From assembly GCF_019399895.1 (NCBI RefSeq), contig NC_091879.1, positions 186,001 through 250,000 on the forward strand: a stretch of DNA of 64,000 nucleotides. The letters are read 5' to 3'. The position numbers and the translations under genes are program-made. The DNA is from Cardiocondyla obscurior (Eukaryota; Arthropoda; Insecta; Hymenoptera; Formicidae). The notes under the pieces are model-generated. The model was not told the origin of the DNA. It saw only the letters and a program-made list of their open reading frames with translations, and ran no database searches. Below are positions 31,591 to 44,630 of the stretch, in pieces (the first letter of the stretch is position 1; each line of letters begins with the position of its first letter).

Positions 31591-33652
31591 TCTCGCGCGA
31601 ATAAAAAAAGCAACGCGACAATAATTAACCTAAACAAATAAATATTTATTGCACCGGAATTTATTGTACTATCAGTCAAATATTTGCATATCGGCAACGT
31701 AATATTACCTAGTTTGAGGTTATGGGAGTCATCTTAACCAAGTGAGGAACACACACACAATGAACGTGAACAGTGTGAGCGCGTGAAGTCAGTTGCAACT
31801 TTTACCGTTTGTTCATAAGCGCTCCACAGAGCGCTGTCGTCAATCAAAAAAACCGCCATCTCTAAAAATTATAAATAAATTAAATAATAAATCATTAAAA
31901 AAAAAGAAAAAAAAAAAGAAAATAATGAAAAGATGTTTATTACTTTATTCGTCACAAAGTTCAATCAATCCTTACTCAACATAGAAAAATATCGATATAA
32001 CGTTCATAAAACATGACAATGTTATTTTTCAATTTAATTTATTAATTTGTACGTCTATGTACAAGGCTGCGTCGAGCTAAACACTCTCTTCTATAATATA
32101 CATGTCCTCTTACGTAAAACTCAGGCCCGCTTGCAGAAAACGAGGTTGCAATAAATAACCAAGTTACGCTAAGGAAAGTAAAAGAACGAATGCGCGGCGC
32201 CTTGCCAAGCCGCTGCATTTCATTCGCCTATGTACAGTACAATGTTTTTGAATCAAAGCTAAATGCACAGTCTTCCACGCGCAGACTGACAATAGCATTG
32301 ATAATAATGACGACTGCTGATCGTCACCACACGTACGCTAAAGAAAATAAATTAGGAAAATAAGCACCGCATTTGTGCTAAATTATTAAAAAAAAAAAAA
32401 AGAATGCATTATAGTACGATGCACCATTCTCAGCGTTTTCTCTGCCCCTTGTATACTAATTTATATTGCATTGACAACAGTTTATTCTCCAACCGTTACC
32501 TACGAATTTCGAATACACGATATTAATTTCATTAACTACCCTGCCATTTATAACTTCCTTTACTCGTATTTTGTATTTCTTTGTATCGCTGGAAATAGAC
32601 TTCAATCTTTAACTATGTAAAAATATGGACTGCACTAAGTAGTCTCTTTTATTTTATAGCAAAATATTGAATGAAGTGTTCCCAAATATTAGACCTGTAA
32701 AATCCTGTGTGTAAAATTAAGTATCTATCAAATATAGATTAAATACATTTAATCAAATCAAACCTAACTTAATCTATAAAGTAATTAGACGAACTAAAAG
32801 TTATAGTTTCTTAATTCTTTGACTAGTTTTTACTTATAATATGTATCGTACTATATTCTTTTGTAAAAATAACATTTGGATGTATTGTCAAGTTTTTTTT
32901 TAATAAAAAAAAATTATTAAATAAAAAAAAAGAATTAATACGCATGACTTACACTAATTTTATATTTTTATAATTTTTTTGATAGAACGAATCGTTTAAA
33001 TTACGTTACCAATTAGTTGCAATATATTTTGGATTTTAAACTTTTGCATTATTAAATGTGATTTGATGTATAAATATTTTAACTAGCAGTTCATAAATAC
33101 ATAGTCAAAGATCATACAATTCGGTAAAATAATTTTTTATGTTTATTTAAATTAAAAAACTTGGAGATTTCTCTTTACTTACCACAAACTATTTAAAAAT
33201 TCATCCTTTTGTACCTATCTTGTTTTTAAGTAATTAAAGATTTTTAATTAAATTATAAAAATAAAATATATAATAATTTTGTGTACTTCCACTGTATTAT
33301 ACCAGTATTCTGGTCTTCTATACTCGTCTTAGTTTTAATTCATGATATTTAGAATAAAACTTAAAATATTTTTATCGTATAGAGTACTTTGTAATCTGAT
33401 TCGTATATCTTATTACCATTAACCCCATTTTCATGATTATTTACAGCGATTCATATTTAGATCGAAAGTTACTGAACCAGCGAATACGTAAAAGTCAATA
33501 ATACTGTTGACAGGAGCATATCGTGTACTCAAATATGTATGAATCACTTCAGATAATAGAAAAAACCAAGTCCTTTCTCTGCAAATAAATTAAAAAAAAA
33601 TAATTCGCTGAAATTGAATGATCCCTACCTCATTATAGATTCTACAAAATAT
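31591..33652. other. ATP23 upstream region and milton 3' untranslated region
   Basis: AT-rich, no coding sequence. The part nearest 31591 should hold the ATP23 promoter. Much of 32.0-33.65 kb is probably the milton 3'UTR on the minus strand, since several TTTATT (AATAAA on minus) occur and no other gene intervenes. The exact 3' end cannot be placed. Confidence 0.5.
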
Positions 33653-36600
33653 TCACAACAAGCCACCCTTGCGACCAAAAAGAAGCGAACTTATTGCTCC
33701 CAATGCCGACTGTTGTTTAGATTCTTTAGTTACAGGTGTCGGAACTGGCGGCTTAACTCGTCCCAGATCAGGCCTTGTCGCTCTAGCACCTGATCGTCGA
33801 TGTCGATCTGGCGACTGACCCGCTGTTCTCGAGTTAAATGCATTCGAACCGGACACACTTTGTTCGGGCTCCTTGCTACCATCTCGTTTACTAGACAATT
33901 TGCTCGACGAAAATTCGTCACTAGTGGAGGATGTTGAAGACGAGGGAGATATTAATTTTTCTTGACTGGTACTGGAGGACATGGAAGTTTTGAGGAAAGT
34001 CAATTGTGCCATTGGACTTCCAGTCGAACGACGCGTGTATAGAGCACCCTGTAAAGCTAACGGCGAGATCGATGAATTAACCGTAGTAGCTATAATCGTA
34101 TCAATGCCAATTCTCTCCAATTTCTCCACTAGACGTATTCCCGTAAGAGCTTTTTTGTCTGAACGCGAGATCGTAGATTTTGGCCTCTTTTTTTTAGCTT
34201 GCACTGGCGCTGACGGTTCGTAACTAAAAGTACGCCTCAATAATTCCGCCCCAGTACTGAGCAATCCCAATGTCAATGAAGCAGCGCTCTCCGGTGATGG
34301 TGACGATGACCTTGTAGGTGACAGACTGGCATCCGGACTGTTGCAGGGTGTAGCAGTCGGCGAGAAATTTCTCTCGTCGGTAGGTGTACCTATGCACGAG
34401 GGTGTGACAGCTTTGATTCCTCTTTCGTTTAGCATTTTTGCCAATCCAAGCGTGGTGGAAAATGTTGATGTTGAATTGCGTCGACTGTGCGTGCGAGGTG
34501 TGCTCATACCCGAGTTCATACCACTGTTAGGCGCTGAGGCGACACGACTACTAACAATACTCGGCGTCACGCTGCTAATAGTATGATCATCCGGATGCAT
34601 CACGGTACTGTTAGTAAAAGTGTAAATGGAACCGGTGTCTTGGAATGGTTTACCGGGATTAGTATATTCTTCATCTTCTTCCAAATCGCTTAACGCAAAA
34701 GTTATAAGACCGAGATCCTCGAGAGCGCGGCCACCCCTAGTCTTTACACCTGGTCTATCCTCCAGCAATCCACCTAACGTCGGCGTTGCTAATCGTGACC
34801 AATGATGCAAAGTCTGGGAACCTTCCATTGGTTTGACTATCTGTAATTTCTGCGGAATACGCCAAGCGTTGCCACTGTTGCCACTGTAACCGCTCAAGTT
34901 ACCGCTACTTCCGGTCGACATAATGCTATCCGGAGTGCGGCAGTCAAAAGGCAAGAAAGTTGGCGGGGAATGTAATATACCACCGTCATAATCGTAACTA
35001 TAGCCAGCACCTGTACTGAGACATGCACGTCTCGCCAATACTTCCGCGGGTGTTAGTCGACGAATAGCAGCTTCTAAATCAGCGGCACCAGGAGCACCAG
35101 GTACACCCATTCGTTGCGGTCCTCTATGTAAAAAAATATATAACAGATATTTACTTTCAGATTACATGGGAAAATAAATTTATATATTTTTATGAGGAAA
35201 AAGGTGAATACACACGGATAATCTTCTGTTTCAACGAGCAAGGATCCATCGCTTTCACTGTGACCGGTAGAATCTAAACTAGGAAATGTAGATCCCTGCG
35301 GTCGCACTTGCCCACAACTCATTCGCGGACCAACAGAACTGCTGGATAACGTTGACGTCGTCATAGAACTTATCCTCGGAAACTGATTAGCATCCATTCC
35401 CGCATATGTTGCTCGAGACGCGCTACGAACGGTTTCAAACACCTTCTTGTAGGATGGTCTTTAAAATAAAAACCACATAAATTATTATATTAAGTATTAA
35501 ATAATTATTAAAAGAATAATTTTCATAATTTAAATGCGAAAATATTTGTTAGTTTCAAATTTAGTAATGAGCATCAAAACTTGCACATACATTCTGTCAC
35601 TTGCACCGATTCCAGAGTCGATGCTTAATTCCGAGTAAAGGGACGATTCCAGTTCCGAAGCGATAGAATCCGGTTGAGGCGCCGCGCCCATCGACGGGAA
35701 TAACGATCCACCGCGTACAGTTGGCATTCCACGTTTTCTCTGTTTTCGCAACTGTTCCTGCGTTTCGGCTAATAAGTTCACCACCTGATACATATAATGC
35801 AGTGTTAATATAAATTTATTTAAACACTATACAAACAAAATAATTTAGATTTCAATATATTAATTATTAAATTACTTTTTATTTGTTTATTATTAAGAAA
35901 TTTTATATACGAGACTTTAATGAAATAATTAATTTATCGTTTTTTATTTAAAACAAGACAAGTACCTCCGCATATCGTTCTTTAAATTCAGCTAGTTCAG
36001 CGGCAAGTGTATTTTGATTATCCCTAGTGATGACTAGAGTTGTTCCCACTTCATCATGCTCTGCCATTAACTGAGCGAGCCTAAGCTCTGTCTCGGCCAA
36101 TTTTGCAGTAAGACTAATTATTTGCTCATGTTGCAATCGATTCTCATCCTTTTGCCGGCCGAGCTCCTCCGCTATACCATCCACCTCCATGTTGGCGTTA
36201 GCTATTTATTATCAAAAATTATTTATGAATATATTTTTATCGTAAAAGTCTGTTTAAATGATTTTATTATCGATTAGTTACTTAATTTTGCCGAAGTTAA
36301 TTAACCAAAGAATTATTTAATATCAAATATTAAAGATACATATTATACACTTGTAAAAAAAAAAAAAAATAGCATACCTAATTGCGCTGCAATGTCTTTC
36401 ACAAGACGTGCTTCCTGTTCTTCGGAATTATCGGCGTCATGTGCTAGTTTTGCGAACTCGTTCTTAAGCTGCTTATTTTCGTCTTCCAAACAGGTAACCT
36501 TCCTCTGCAATATGTCCAAATTAATACCGCGCAGACCGGTGGGAGTTCCGGCCTCCGAGCTCGATTCGTCCACATCATTCGTCAGTATCTGTATCAGCTC

Positions 36601-39600
36601 GTGTTTTTTCAACACCTCATGGTTCAGCTGGATGATTTTTTCATTCGCTTCTTTAAGTTCAGCCTCTAACGTATTTACTGTAGTTTCGAGCTTCTGATTA
36701 TGCGCCAGCAGTTCTTTACCGATGCGCGCCGTCAACTCCAAGTCTTTTTCTTTCTGTTAAAGAAAATCGTAATCGTTAGTTGTATTTTTTTATTTGTACC
36801 TATTACAGCCTGACGATCTACAATTATTGCTAATTCGTTGCCAAGTTATCGGTCACTTATCCATTCGTCACGTTTTATCGATTTCGTTCCGAACCGTCTC
36901 GTTAATATTTTTAGATACGGACATTTATGATTCGTAAAATTTTAACGACGTGATATGCACAACGCGGGCTAAGTCTCTGCTGGCTCTTGCTTTCCGGTCA
37001 GACTCACCTCCTCCAGAAGCCTTGTGACTGCCTCTATGTCATTATAGGTCTTGGTCATTTGGCTCACCCGGTTGCTACATAAGACTGTAACAAAATATCA
37101 AATTCATTACTAAACTGTCGGGCACAAAAATGTAAATTAAAAAAAAAAAATTAATACTAATATTACAAACATATGTGTGTGCAGAGAGATCGGATTGTTA
37201 CATTGAAGCCTGATGCATTTGTTTACCTGTGGTCGTCAAGTTAAAAGACTCTGGTGCGTATTTCATGCATTCGATGCAATCGTGGTCTCGCAACGCGAGT
37301 GCGTTAAAAGTGCGCGCGAGCATTGCCTCTAGAAAGCAACGTGGGCGCTTTAGATCTTCAAGACTCGGCCAGGTCCACTTCATAGAAGTCGCACTTTGTT
37401 TTCGCAAATGGCCTTACTAACGCTCTCGATCTTCTTATTTCTCCAGACAAATTCTAACTATTCACGTATATAAAGCACTCAATATTTTTACGGTGCTTCA
37501 CCCGCGGCTTTTCGAGATCAACTGAGCCTTCGCAACGTTACCCTACTTGCCGAGAATTTTCACAAGAAAGAAATGAAAAACAAAGTCGAGCGACGGATAA
37601 AAAACGCAGCGATAATTCATCAGCTGATCGTTCGTTCCGCGAGATTGTCTCGTGGAAAATCGCGGGGGGAACCACGAAGGGATCGCGTGTCTCACGATCA
37701 AAGGACGATGCGACTCTAACGAGGGCGGTGAGAAAACGTGGCACGCGAACGAGGGAAACGCGAAAGCGTGGAAACGGAATGAGATCTCTAGAGTTGCACG
37801 AGAGTCTCCCGCATCTCTCTTTCATCGATCGGCTCCGGCGCATCCCACCGGCCGGTTGTCGGAAAGCGCAGACGCTAGGTCCACGTTCAAGGTCGCGCTA
37901 TTCACGATCTCTACTTCAAGGGTCTGCTTCGATCAGGCTGCAATTAAACTTATCGGAGGCCTGATACCTAATAGAAGATCAGCTTCGTGTGAAATAAGCG
38001 GAATAGATTAGGTGCCTCGACGAGGCAAGCGCTTCACAGGTGTCTTTGTCACGTAATCGACTAATGAGAGATCATTTCTTTTTCTTTTTCTTATTCTACC
38101 TATTGAAGGGACGACCGTTTATGCCGTAACAATACCGTAGAAGCGAGACTAAACGAACATAATGGGCCACTTTCAATTCCAACAAGAGGCGCTTCGATGC
38201 CCACCACTGCATCTCGAACGAGAGCCTCTCCGTCGTCGTCTTCGCGGTGTCTTCGCTAGCAAATTACGTTAACAGACACCTTCACAGCCAATTGATCGCA
38301 ATGATCGATGAGCGAATTTGCAGAAAGTATCGCGGACTCGACACGCGAGACGAAAAATTTCCCCGTCGATCAGAGCGCGATACCAAAAAGAACTAAAATA
38401 CATCAAGGATATCAGTGTCGCAGTTCTGTGTAAGAAAAAAAAAAAAAAGAAAAAAAAAGAAAAAAGAAAAAAAACGCAAAGAGAAAATTAATGAAATCGT
38501 TTGCGACCTTGTGATATTTTTGTCGTGAGATAAAATTTAGTTTGCCACACATTTTCTACGTCTCTTATTACAATTCGCCTTACATGAACAGTTTAAACGT
38601 ATCCCTTATGTGGCTTACGTAATTTACAGCTGTTGAATAACTTGCTACGGCAACGTACTACAAATTAATTAATTAAACAGTATACAGATCAATCGTCCGA
38701 GATAGCATTATTTGAAAATAAGACGCGCTATCTTGATCGCCCCCTCATTTTAATCATAAAATTCTCATAATAACATACGCTTTATTTAGCGATGATAAGA
38801 ACATCATATCTTAGCCTGGAATTTGTATCGATATGATGACCAGTTTATTCCGCGCAGGACGAGATTTAAAACCGGTCTCGATTCCTTCTTTTTGCTCGCG
38901 AAGGGACGATGCGAACTCGTCGATTGGAATGCAGATAAATTCTCCCGCGGCAGAAAATCGTGAAGTGACACGCGAATAACGCCCAGGGTGAATTAATTTA
39001 TTTCCGCGTCATATAAAAAAAAATTTAATTCTTTTTCCCTGCCTAATGCTTTGGAAAAGATCATATAAAAGCATATATTCAAGCGTGCATCTTCCAAAAG
39101 CACGTGCACAGCGATAAAAAAAAAAAATAAAAAATAAAAGATACATCCTATATGCTAAAAAAGCAGATTTGCGAAAACTTATATATGAGCAAAAAGCGTA
39201 ATATCTGCAAAAAAAAATTAAAAAATGGGATCGTCATGTAGCTTCGTTATATCTTATCTAATTTTATCGAGACAGATCATTATTTATTGTCAGTGCGCGG
39301 TATTTCTTATCTAAAATCGAGCGTGCATTATATTATCTATCTAATATTCGAATTTAAGGCATGTAGATCGATCATAAGCAGTCTTAAATAAATCAAAATT
39401 TCAAAAACGATTGACAAACAAAGCGAGGGAATACTGAGGCAGACGTTTAAAACGTAAAAAAAAAAAACACAAAAAAATAGAAGTGGAAAGCATTTCGAGG
39501 AGACGACAGATGACGAGGATGCCACTTAGAAAAGTCCACCCCGCGCCAGATCAAGAGCTAAATAATTAAAGCCACTGTTCTGACGCAGGGTGAGCGCAAA

Positions 39601-42600
39601 CGACAACGATTAGGCCAACGGAGAAAAAAAAAAGAAACGGGGGATACTGACAGGAGGTGCACGTGCAGGATGCTTCTGCCGGCGAGCCGAGGAGGAACAA
39701 CGGCAAGCCCTCGACGGCGCAGCTCTTGCATCCCCAGCAGGGTGCACTGACTTTCGTTGTTGGTACCGAGGAGCCCGAAACGAGATAACTCGCCGCCTCG
39801 AAGAGGGACAGGCACTCGTCGTCGTCGTCGTCGTCGCCATTACGGTGCTCGCCGGAAGTCGCCGGCCTAATGTCGTCGTCGTATTCGTAGGGATCATCCT
39901 CCTGTGGATCGTCGTGATCGTGGCCGGCCTCCTCCGGCTCCACGACGTCCGGCGTCGGTGTCCTTTCCTCGCGGGCCGCGTTTTTCTCCTCCAGGGTATA
40001 CGCAGGGTCCGTGGACCGGTTCCGATACCAAGAGCTGTCGTAAATAGTCTTTCATGCCGACGCGTTTTTCGCGACTACGTGGTTATCGCGTGGGGAGCGA
40101 GTGAAAAAAAAGAGAGAGAGAAAGAGAGAGAGAGATATATATGATGAAAGATAAGGGAACGATTGTTATCTGAGGCAGCATCCAAACTGAATAATTTGCA
40201 TTGTGATATACATATATGTATATGTACCTTGTTGTGAAAATTAAACTAAGGCGAAAGGAAGTTCCGTTCTGATTACGTTGATCGATATTAAATAATTTTA
40301 AAATAATAATGACATATTCCACGGGATGAAGATCGAATTAACGTCCCTGTCACGCGTACCCTTTGACTGTAACAATGATCGATAAGTGTCCTTTGTTGTC
40401 ATTTCCCGTACGCGCTTTCCCTTTCGAATTGTTCTCGCGTAATGATTTTAATCTCTTTAACTTTGTCGTTATGCTGATGGATAGTGCAACGACCGCATTT
40501 TTCAGTTAATTTCAGTCTCGTTTCAGTCAATTTTATTATATTTTATCGCGTAATAATTTTTTCCTTTAGCAATCTCTATTTTTTATAGTAATTAAAATAA
40601 TTCAACAAAATATCCTGCATAAAAGATATATGACATAAATCGCGACTGCACGTATAACGTTCGTATAGCACCTTGCGGTAAGGACGAGCAGGTGATTATT
40701 GATTTTCTTCGTTTCGTGCTTGCATAAATATCTGCAGCAGATAATCGAGAATCTACGTAGTCTCGTGCAATCAAAAATTATTGCGTAAGCCGCATTATAT
40801 ATATAATTAAATCAAAAAAGACAGTTCTCTACGCGACAAAGTTTATCTTTAGCACGCTACGTAATTGTACGTAATGAAAGCCAAAGAGGACTCGACGTGT
40901 GTAATTTCGTAAAAAAAGAAAAAAAAAAAGAAGTTTGCATTTATTCGTAAGAATTCATCGCGCTTTATATTTATTTTTAATTTTATATCGTAGCGCGACA
41001 CGTAATTTAGTAAGTCGCGTGAGCATGTTTAAAGATCAAGAGAAAAGATCCAGGCAAGGTAGAAGCTCTTAATGGTCACGACGTAATCAGTATCATTTTG
41101 AGTTTCCTGCATTTTGCGGCACGAATACAAATCCTCCTGCTGCAAAATAATCGGATTACGAAACCCTCGAGTTTTTTATTATCAATGCCGCCTGTCGTCC
41201 TTTGTATCCTATTTCTGCAGTACCGCGTTGAAATCGTGTGTATAAAATGAAAATTTCAAACCTTAAGGGAGAAACCTTTTAATCGCATTTTGCTAATTTT
41301 AATTTAACTAAATTTCATCCCAGCACTATTAAACGTTCACGTTGCAAATAAATAAAAAAACCGATTAAAAAAAAAAGAAGTAAAATAGAATAAAATAAAT
41401 GCTTATTAATATATCATGCAACGCATTGAACTTGGCGTTACTGATCAACGGCCTTGCATTGTTACTGTGTGCGAAGTGAGAGCATTTAACGTAATCACGA
41501 GACGTTAATTCGAGGCCGCGTCTTATCGGCATTACGCAAAATTCACAGCCGGCATTAATGTCACTCTCAGATTGATATATAACGGGGCCCACAAATTAAT
41601 AATTGTAATTTAAACGGATTAAGACATTAATAATTTTCAATACCTATCGCAAGCACAAGAATTTAATCAACCACCGAGAAACGACGCAACTAAACGCGTC
41701 AGCAAATTAAGCAAATGTCCATTCGATCATAGAAATATTAAAATTGCATATTACGTGTGAACACGTAAATATCGATAACCATGCAGAAAGTGACAAAACG
41801 GTATTACGTCGACGTTACGTCTTCCACGAAAAAGAAGCGCGGTTTTGCCTAACCGAGATACTTAGGAAAATGTCGAGAGAACGATAAATTATTAAGACAA
41901 CGCCTGGACAACGCGAGGACGTTGCAGCGTTCGCGACGCCAGAGCTAGACAAGGACGGGAACGGAATGGCAATGAGAGGGAGCGAGACGAGACGAAACGT
42001 CTGGGTCGCGACGGAACGACCCCCTTCCGCCCTCTTCCCCGAGACGCGCGCGCGCGCGCGCTGTTCAGGGATTGCAGAGCTAATTATCGGCGCGATTATT
42101 TGTCGCCAGTGCAACTGTTAGTCGTGGTAATATTTACCATTCAACGCGCTACTCCGTCGCAGAGGCGATGCGAGGGGCCGCGGTGGGCGAAGCCGGCAGC
42201 GGGCGTGCGTGACGTCACGTCACGTTTCGTGGATTCACCCAAGCGCTGGCACGCGGGGCTCCGCAACGTCCTGTCGGCGCATTGTTCCTCGAGTCCCCCG
42301 TTTTTACTTGATTCCGGATGCCCCAAATTCACCCCGAAATACCGTCAAGGCGGACCCAACGCGACACTATCCACCGCGCACGAGGTGTATCACAGCTGAC
42401 GAGACGTCACACGACTAGATCGATGCGCCATCTTAAGGACCGTCCGCGACGCGAAACGCGGAACGAGAACCAGATGGGCGCGTGCAACCCCGCCAAGTAT
42501 GAAAAGCAAGTCTTCCGGCGCCTCCAGCCCATCCCCTCGACCTTGCCGCCGTCGCTTCCGAGTTTAATTAACCGTGGGCCATTTTTGTTCTTAATTGCCT

Positions 42601-44598
42601 CGTCATCTTTCATTTCGCAAATGCACACTTTTGACGTGCTGTGGTAGAAGTATAATTCACCACGACAGCTTCTACTTTTTATTTTTGTTTCAACTTAATT
42701 GATTACTCGTTATATAATTCCATTGTTACTTTTATAAAAAAAAAAAAAAACAAGACTGGAAATCTCGTAAATTAGATGAAATTGTCTTAAAAAGATCTTT
42801 GTAACAAAAAAAAGAAAAAAAAACAATATACATATATATTAATTAACTTATCGGCTACAAGATCCATACACTGCAATTACGATGCCAAGCGACAAGTGTC
42901 AAAGAACTCGCGCCACGTGATCCGCGTGCAAAATGCCATGTAAGAAATTAATTGTGGGAAGAGATGGCAAGATAGACGAGGGGCATAAATGTACGATAGG
43001 AGTTCACGGATTTCCCATGACCAGAGAACCGGAAAGGTGAATCGTGAAGATATGATAATGCTTTGTTAACTGTAAACTTTTGTTGCAGTATCTCTATTAG
43101 GTGCGATATAAAGCGTCGTTGATGCGAACAGCCGCGGTTTCACCGCGCCTTTATCGTCGTAATTGAAATAATTACGTATGATACGCCCTAATATGTAAAG
43201 ATCGAACCCATTGTCATTTCAGTGAGTTTTCTACTGCAATTTCTTTTCCTACGAATTATCCTTAACGCGGCGGTGATCTTCGGTGCACCGGACGGGCTTG
43301 TAAATTGCGAATGTGCTGAATTGGCGAAACCATGGAAATATCATGCAAATTGTCATGCAAGAAGACAATAACCATCAAGTCGAAGAAACAGTGCAAAAAC
43401 TTTGCTCCTTCGCCATACATGCATTGCGGAGTGCTGTTTTTCGAGGCGTTAAACTGTCTCGAAACAATTTTCCTCGGACTTGCTAATTTAAAGAAGAAAA
43501 AAAAAAAAAAAAATGGCTAACTTAGTATTTCAATATAAAAATGTACGGTATAATATAATACACGATTTAATAATCGATTTACGTGTATACCTAATTAATA
43601 TTCCGTTTCCTTACATCAGGATTTAGTCCGTGATTTATAGTACGTTATATTTTTATTCTCGGGTCAAATATACCTCATTGATATTCTTTTACGAAGGGAA
43701 AAACGCCGCGTCGCATTCCCGACAGGAATGGCAACGCTTTTCTAGAAATAGGTCGCGATTCGTAGGTGTAAGAGACAAGATATTATTATACGACGGAAAA
43801 GTTACGAGTACTCGGGACTGCAGATAGCGAGTTTTAAAATCCCTTTTTCCCTCCCTTCGCACGATAAAACCTGACGAGATGAGATTAATCGCTCGGCGGC
43901 CGCGATGACGAATTAATGGTTACCTCTGTTCAACAGTAGAGTCCGGATAACCCTTATGTAGATCTTGCCGTGCTTGGTACGCGCCACGTGGAAGAGGAAG
44001 TCCGAGAGATTGCCGTCACCTTCGTGGATGTCCGTCCTGTCGGCGAGGACCTCGCGAAGGGTCGCGACGCGCTCTTCCGGGGTGCTCTCGTCCAGAGGGC
44101 CGAGCCTCCTCTCGAGGTACTCGACTACTCCGATGTCCTCCCAGAAGTGCGGCAGACCGGACGCATCCTCTTGCAACGAAGAGTTCACTACCGACTGTAC
44201 GCTACCGGCGTCGACCAAGTCCCTGCCAAGACCAGCGTACGAAACGTCCAACGCGAGATTAATAAAGGCCGATTCGGAGCTCTGATTGAAATCGCCTCTA
44301 CCTCTCGAGGTCGACGGGATAGCCTCATCCTGGTGGTAAACGGGCGAATGCAGAGGACTCGGGGATGCGTCGCCGTTCGCGCGAAAGGGAGTCGAGCTGT
44401 TCATGACCTGCTTCACATGACCCTGCGCCACGGACGAGAAATTGTAAACCGCAAAGCTTTTGATTAAACGGAAGGTCCCTCGGTGCTCTGAGCCTCGGCC
44501 TCGCTCAACGCTCCTTTTCCCTCCGTTGGTCCATCGTTATCTTCAATGTCGTCACATCTCGTTAAATATATTTTGCGTCCAAGAATCCGGGTAAGGCA

Positions 44599-44630
<32 letters not shown>

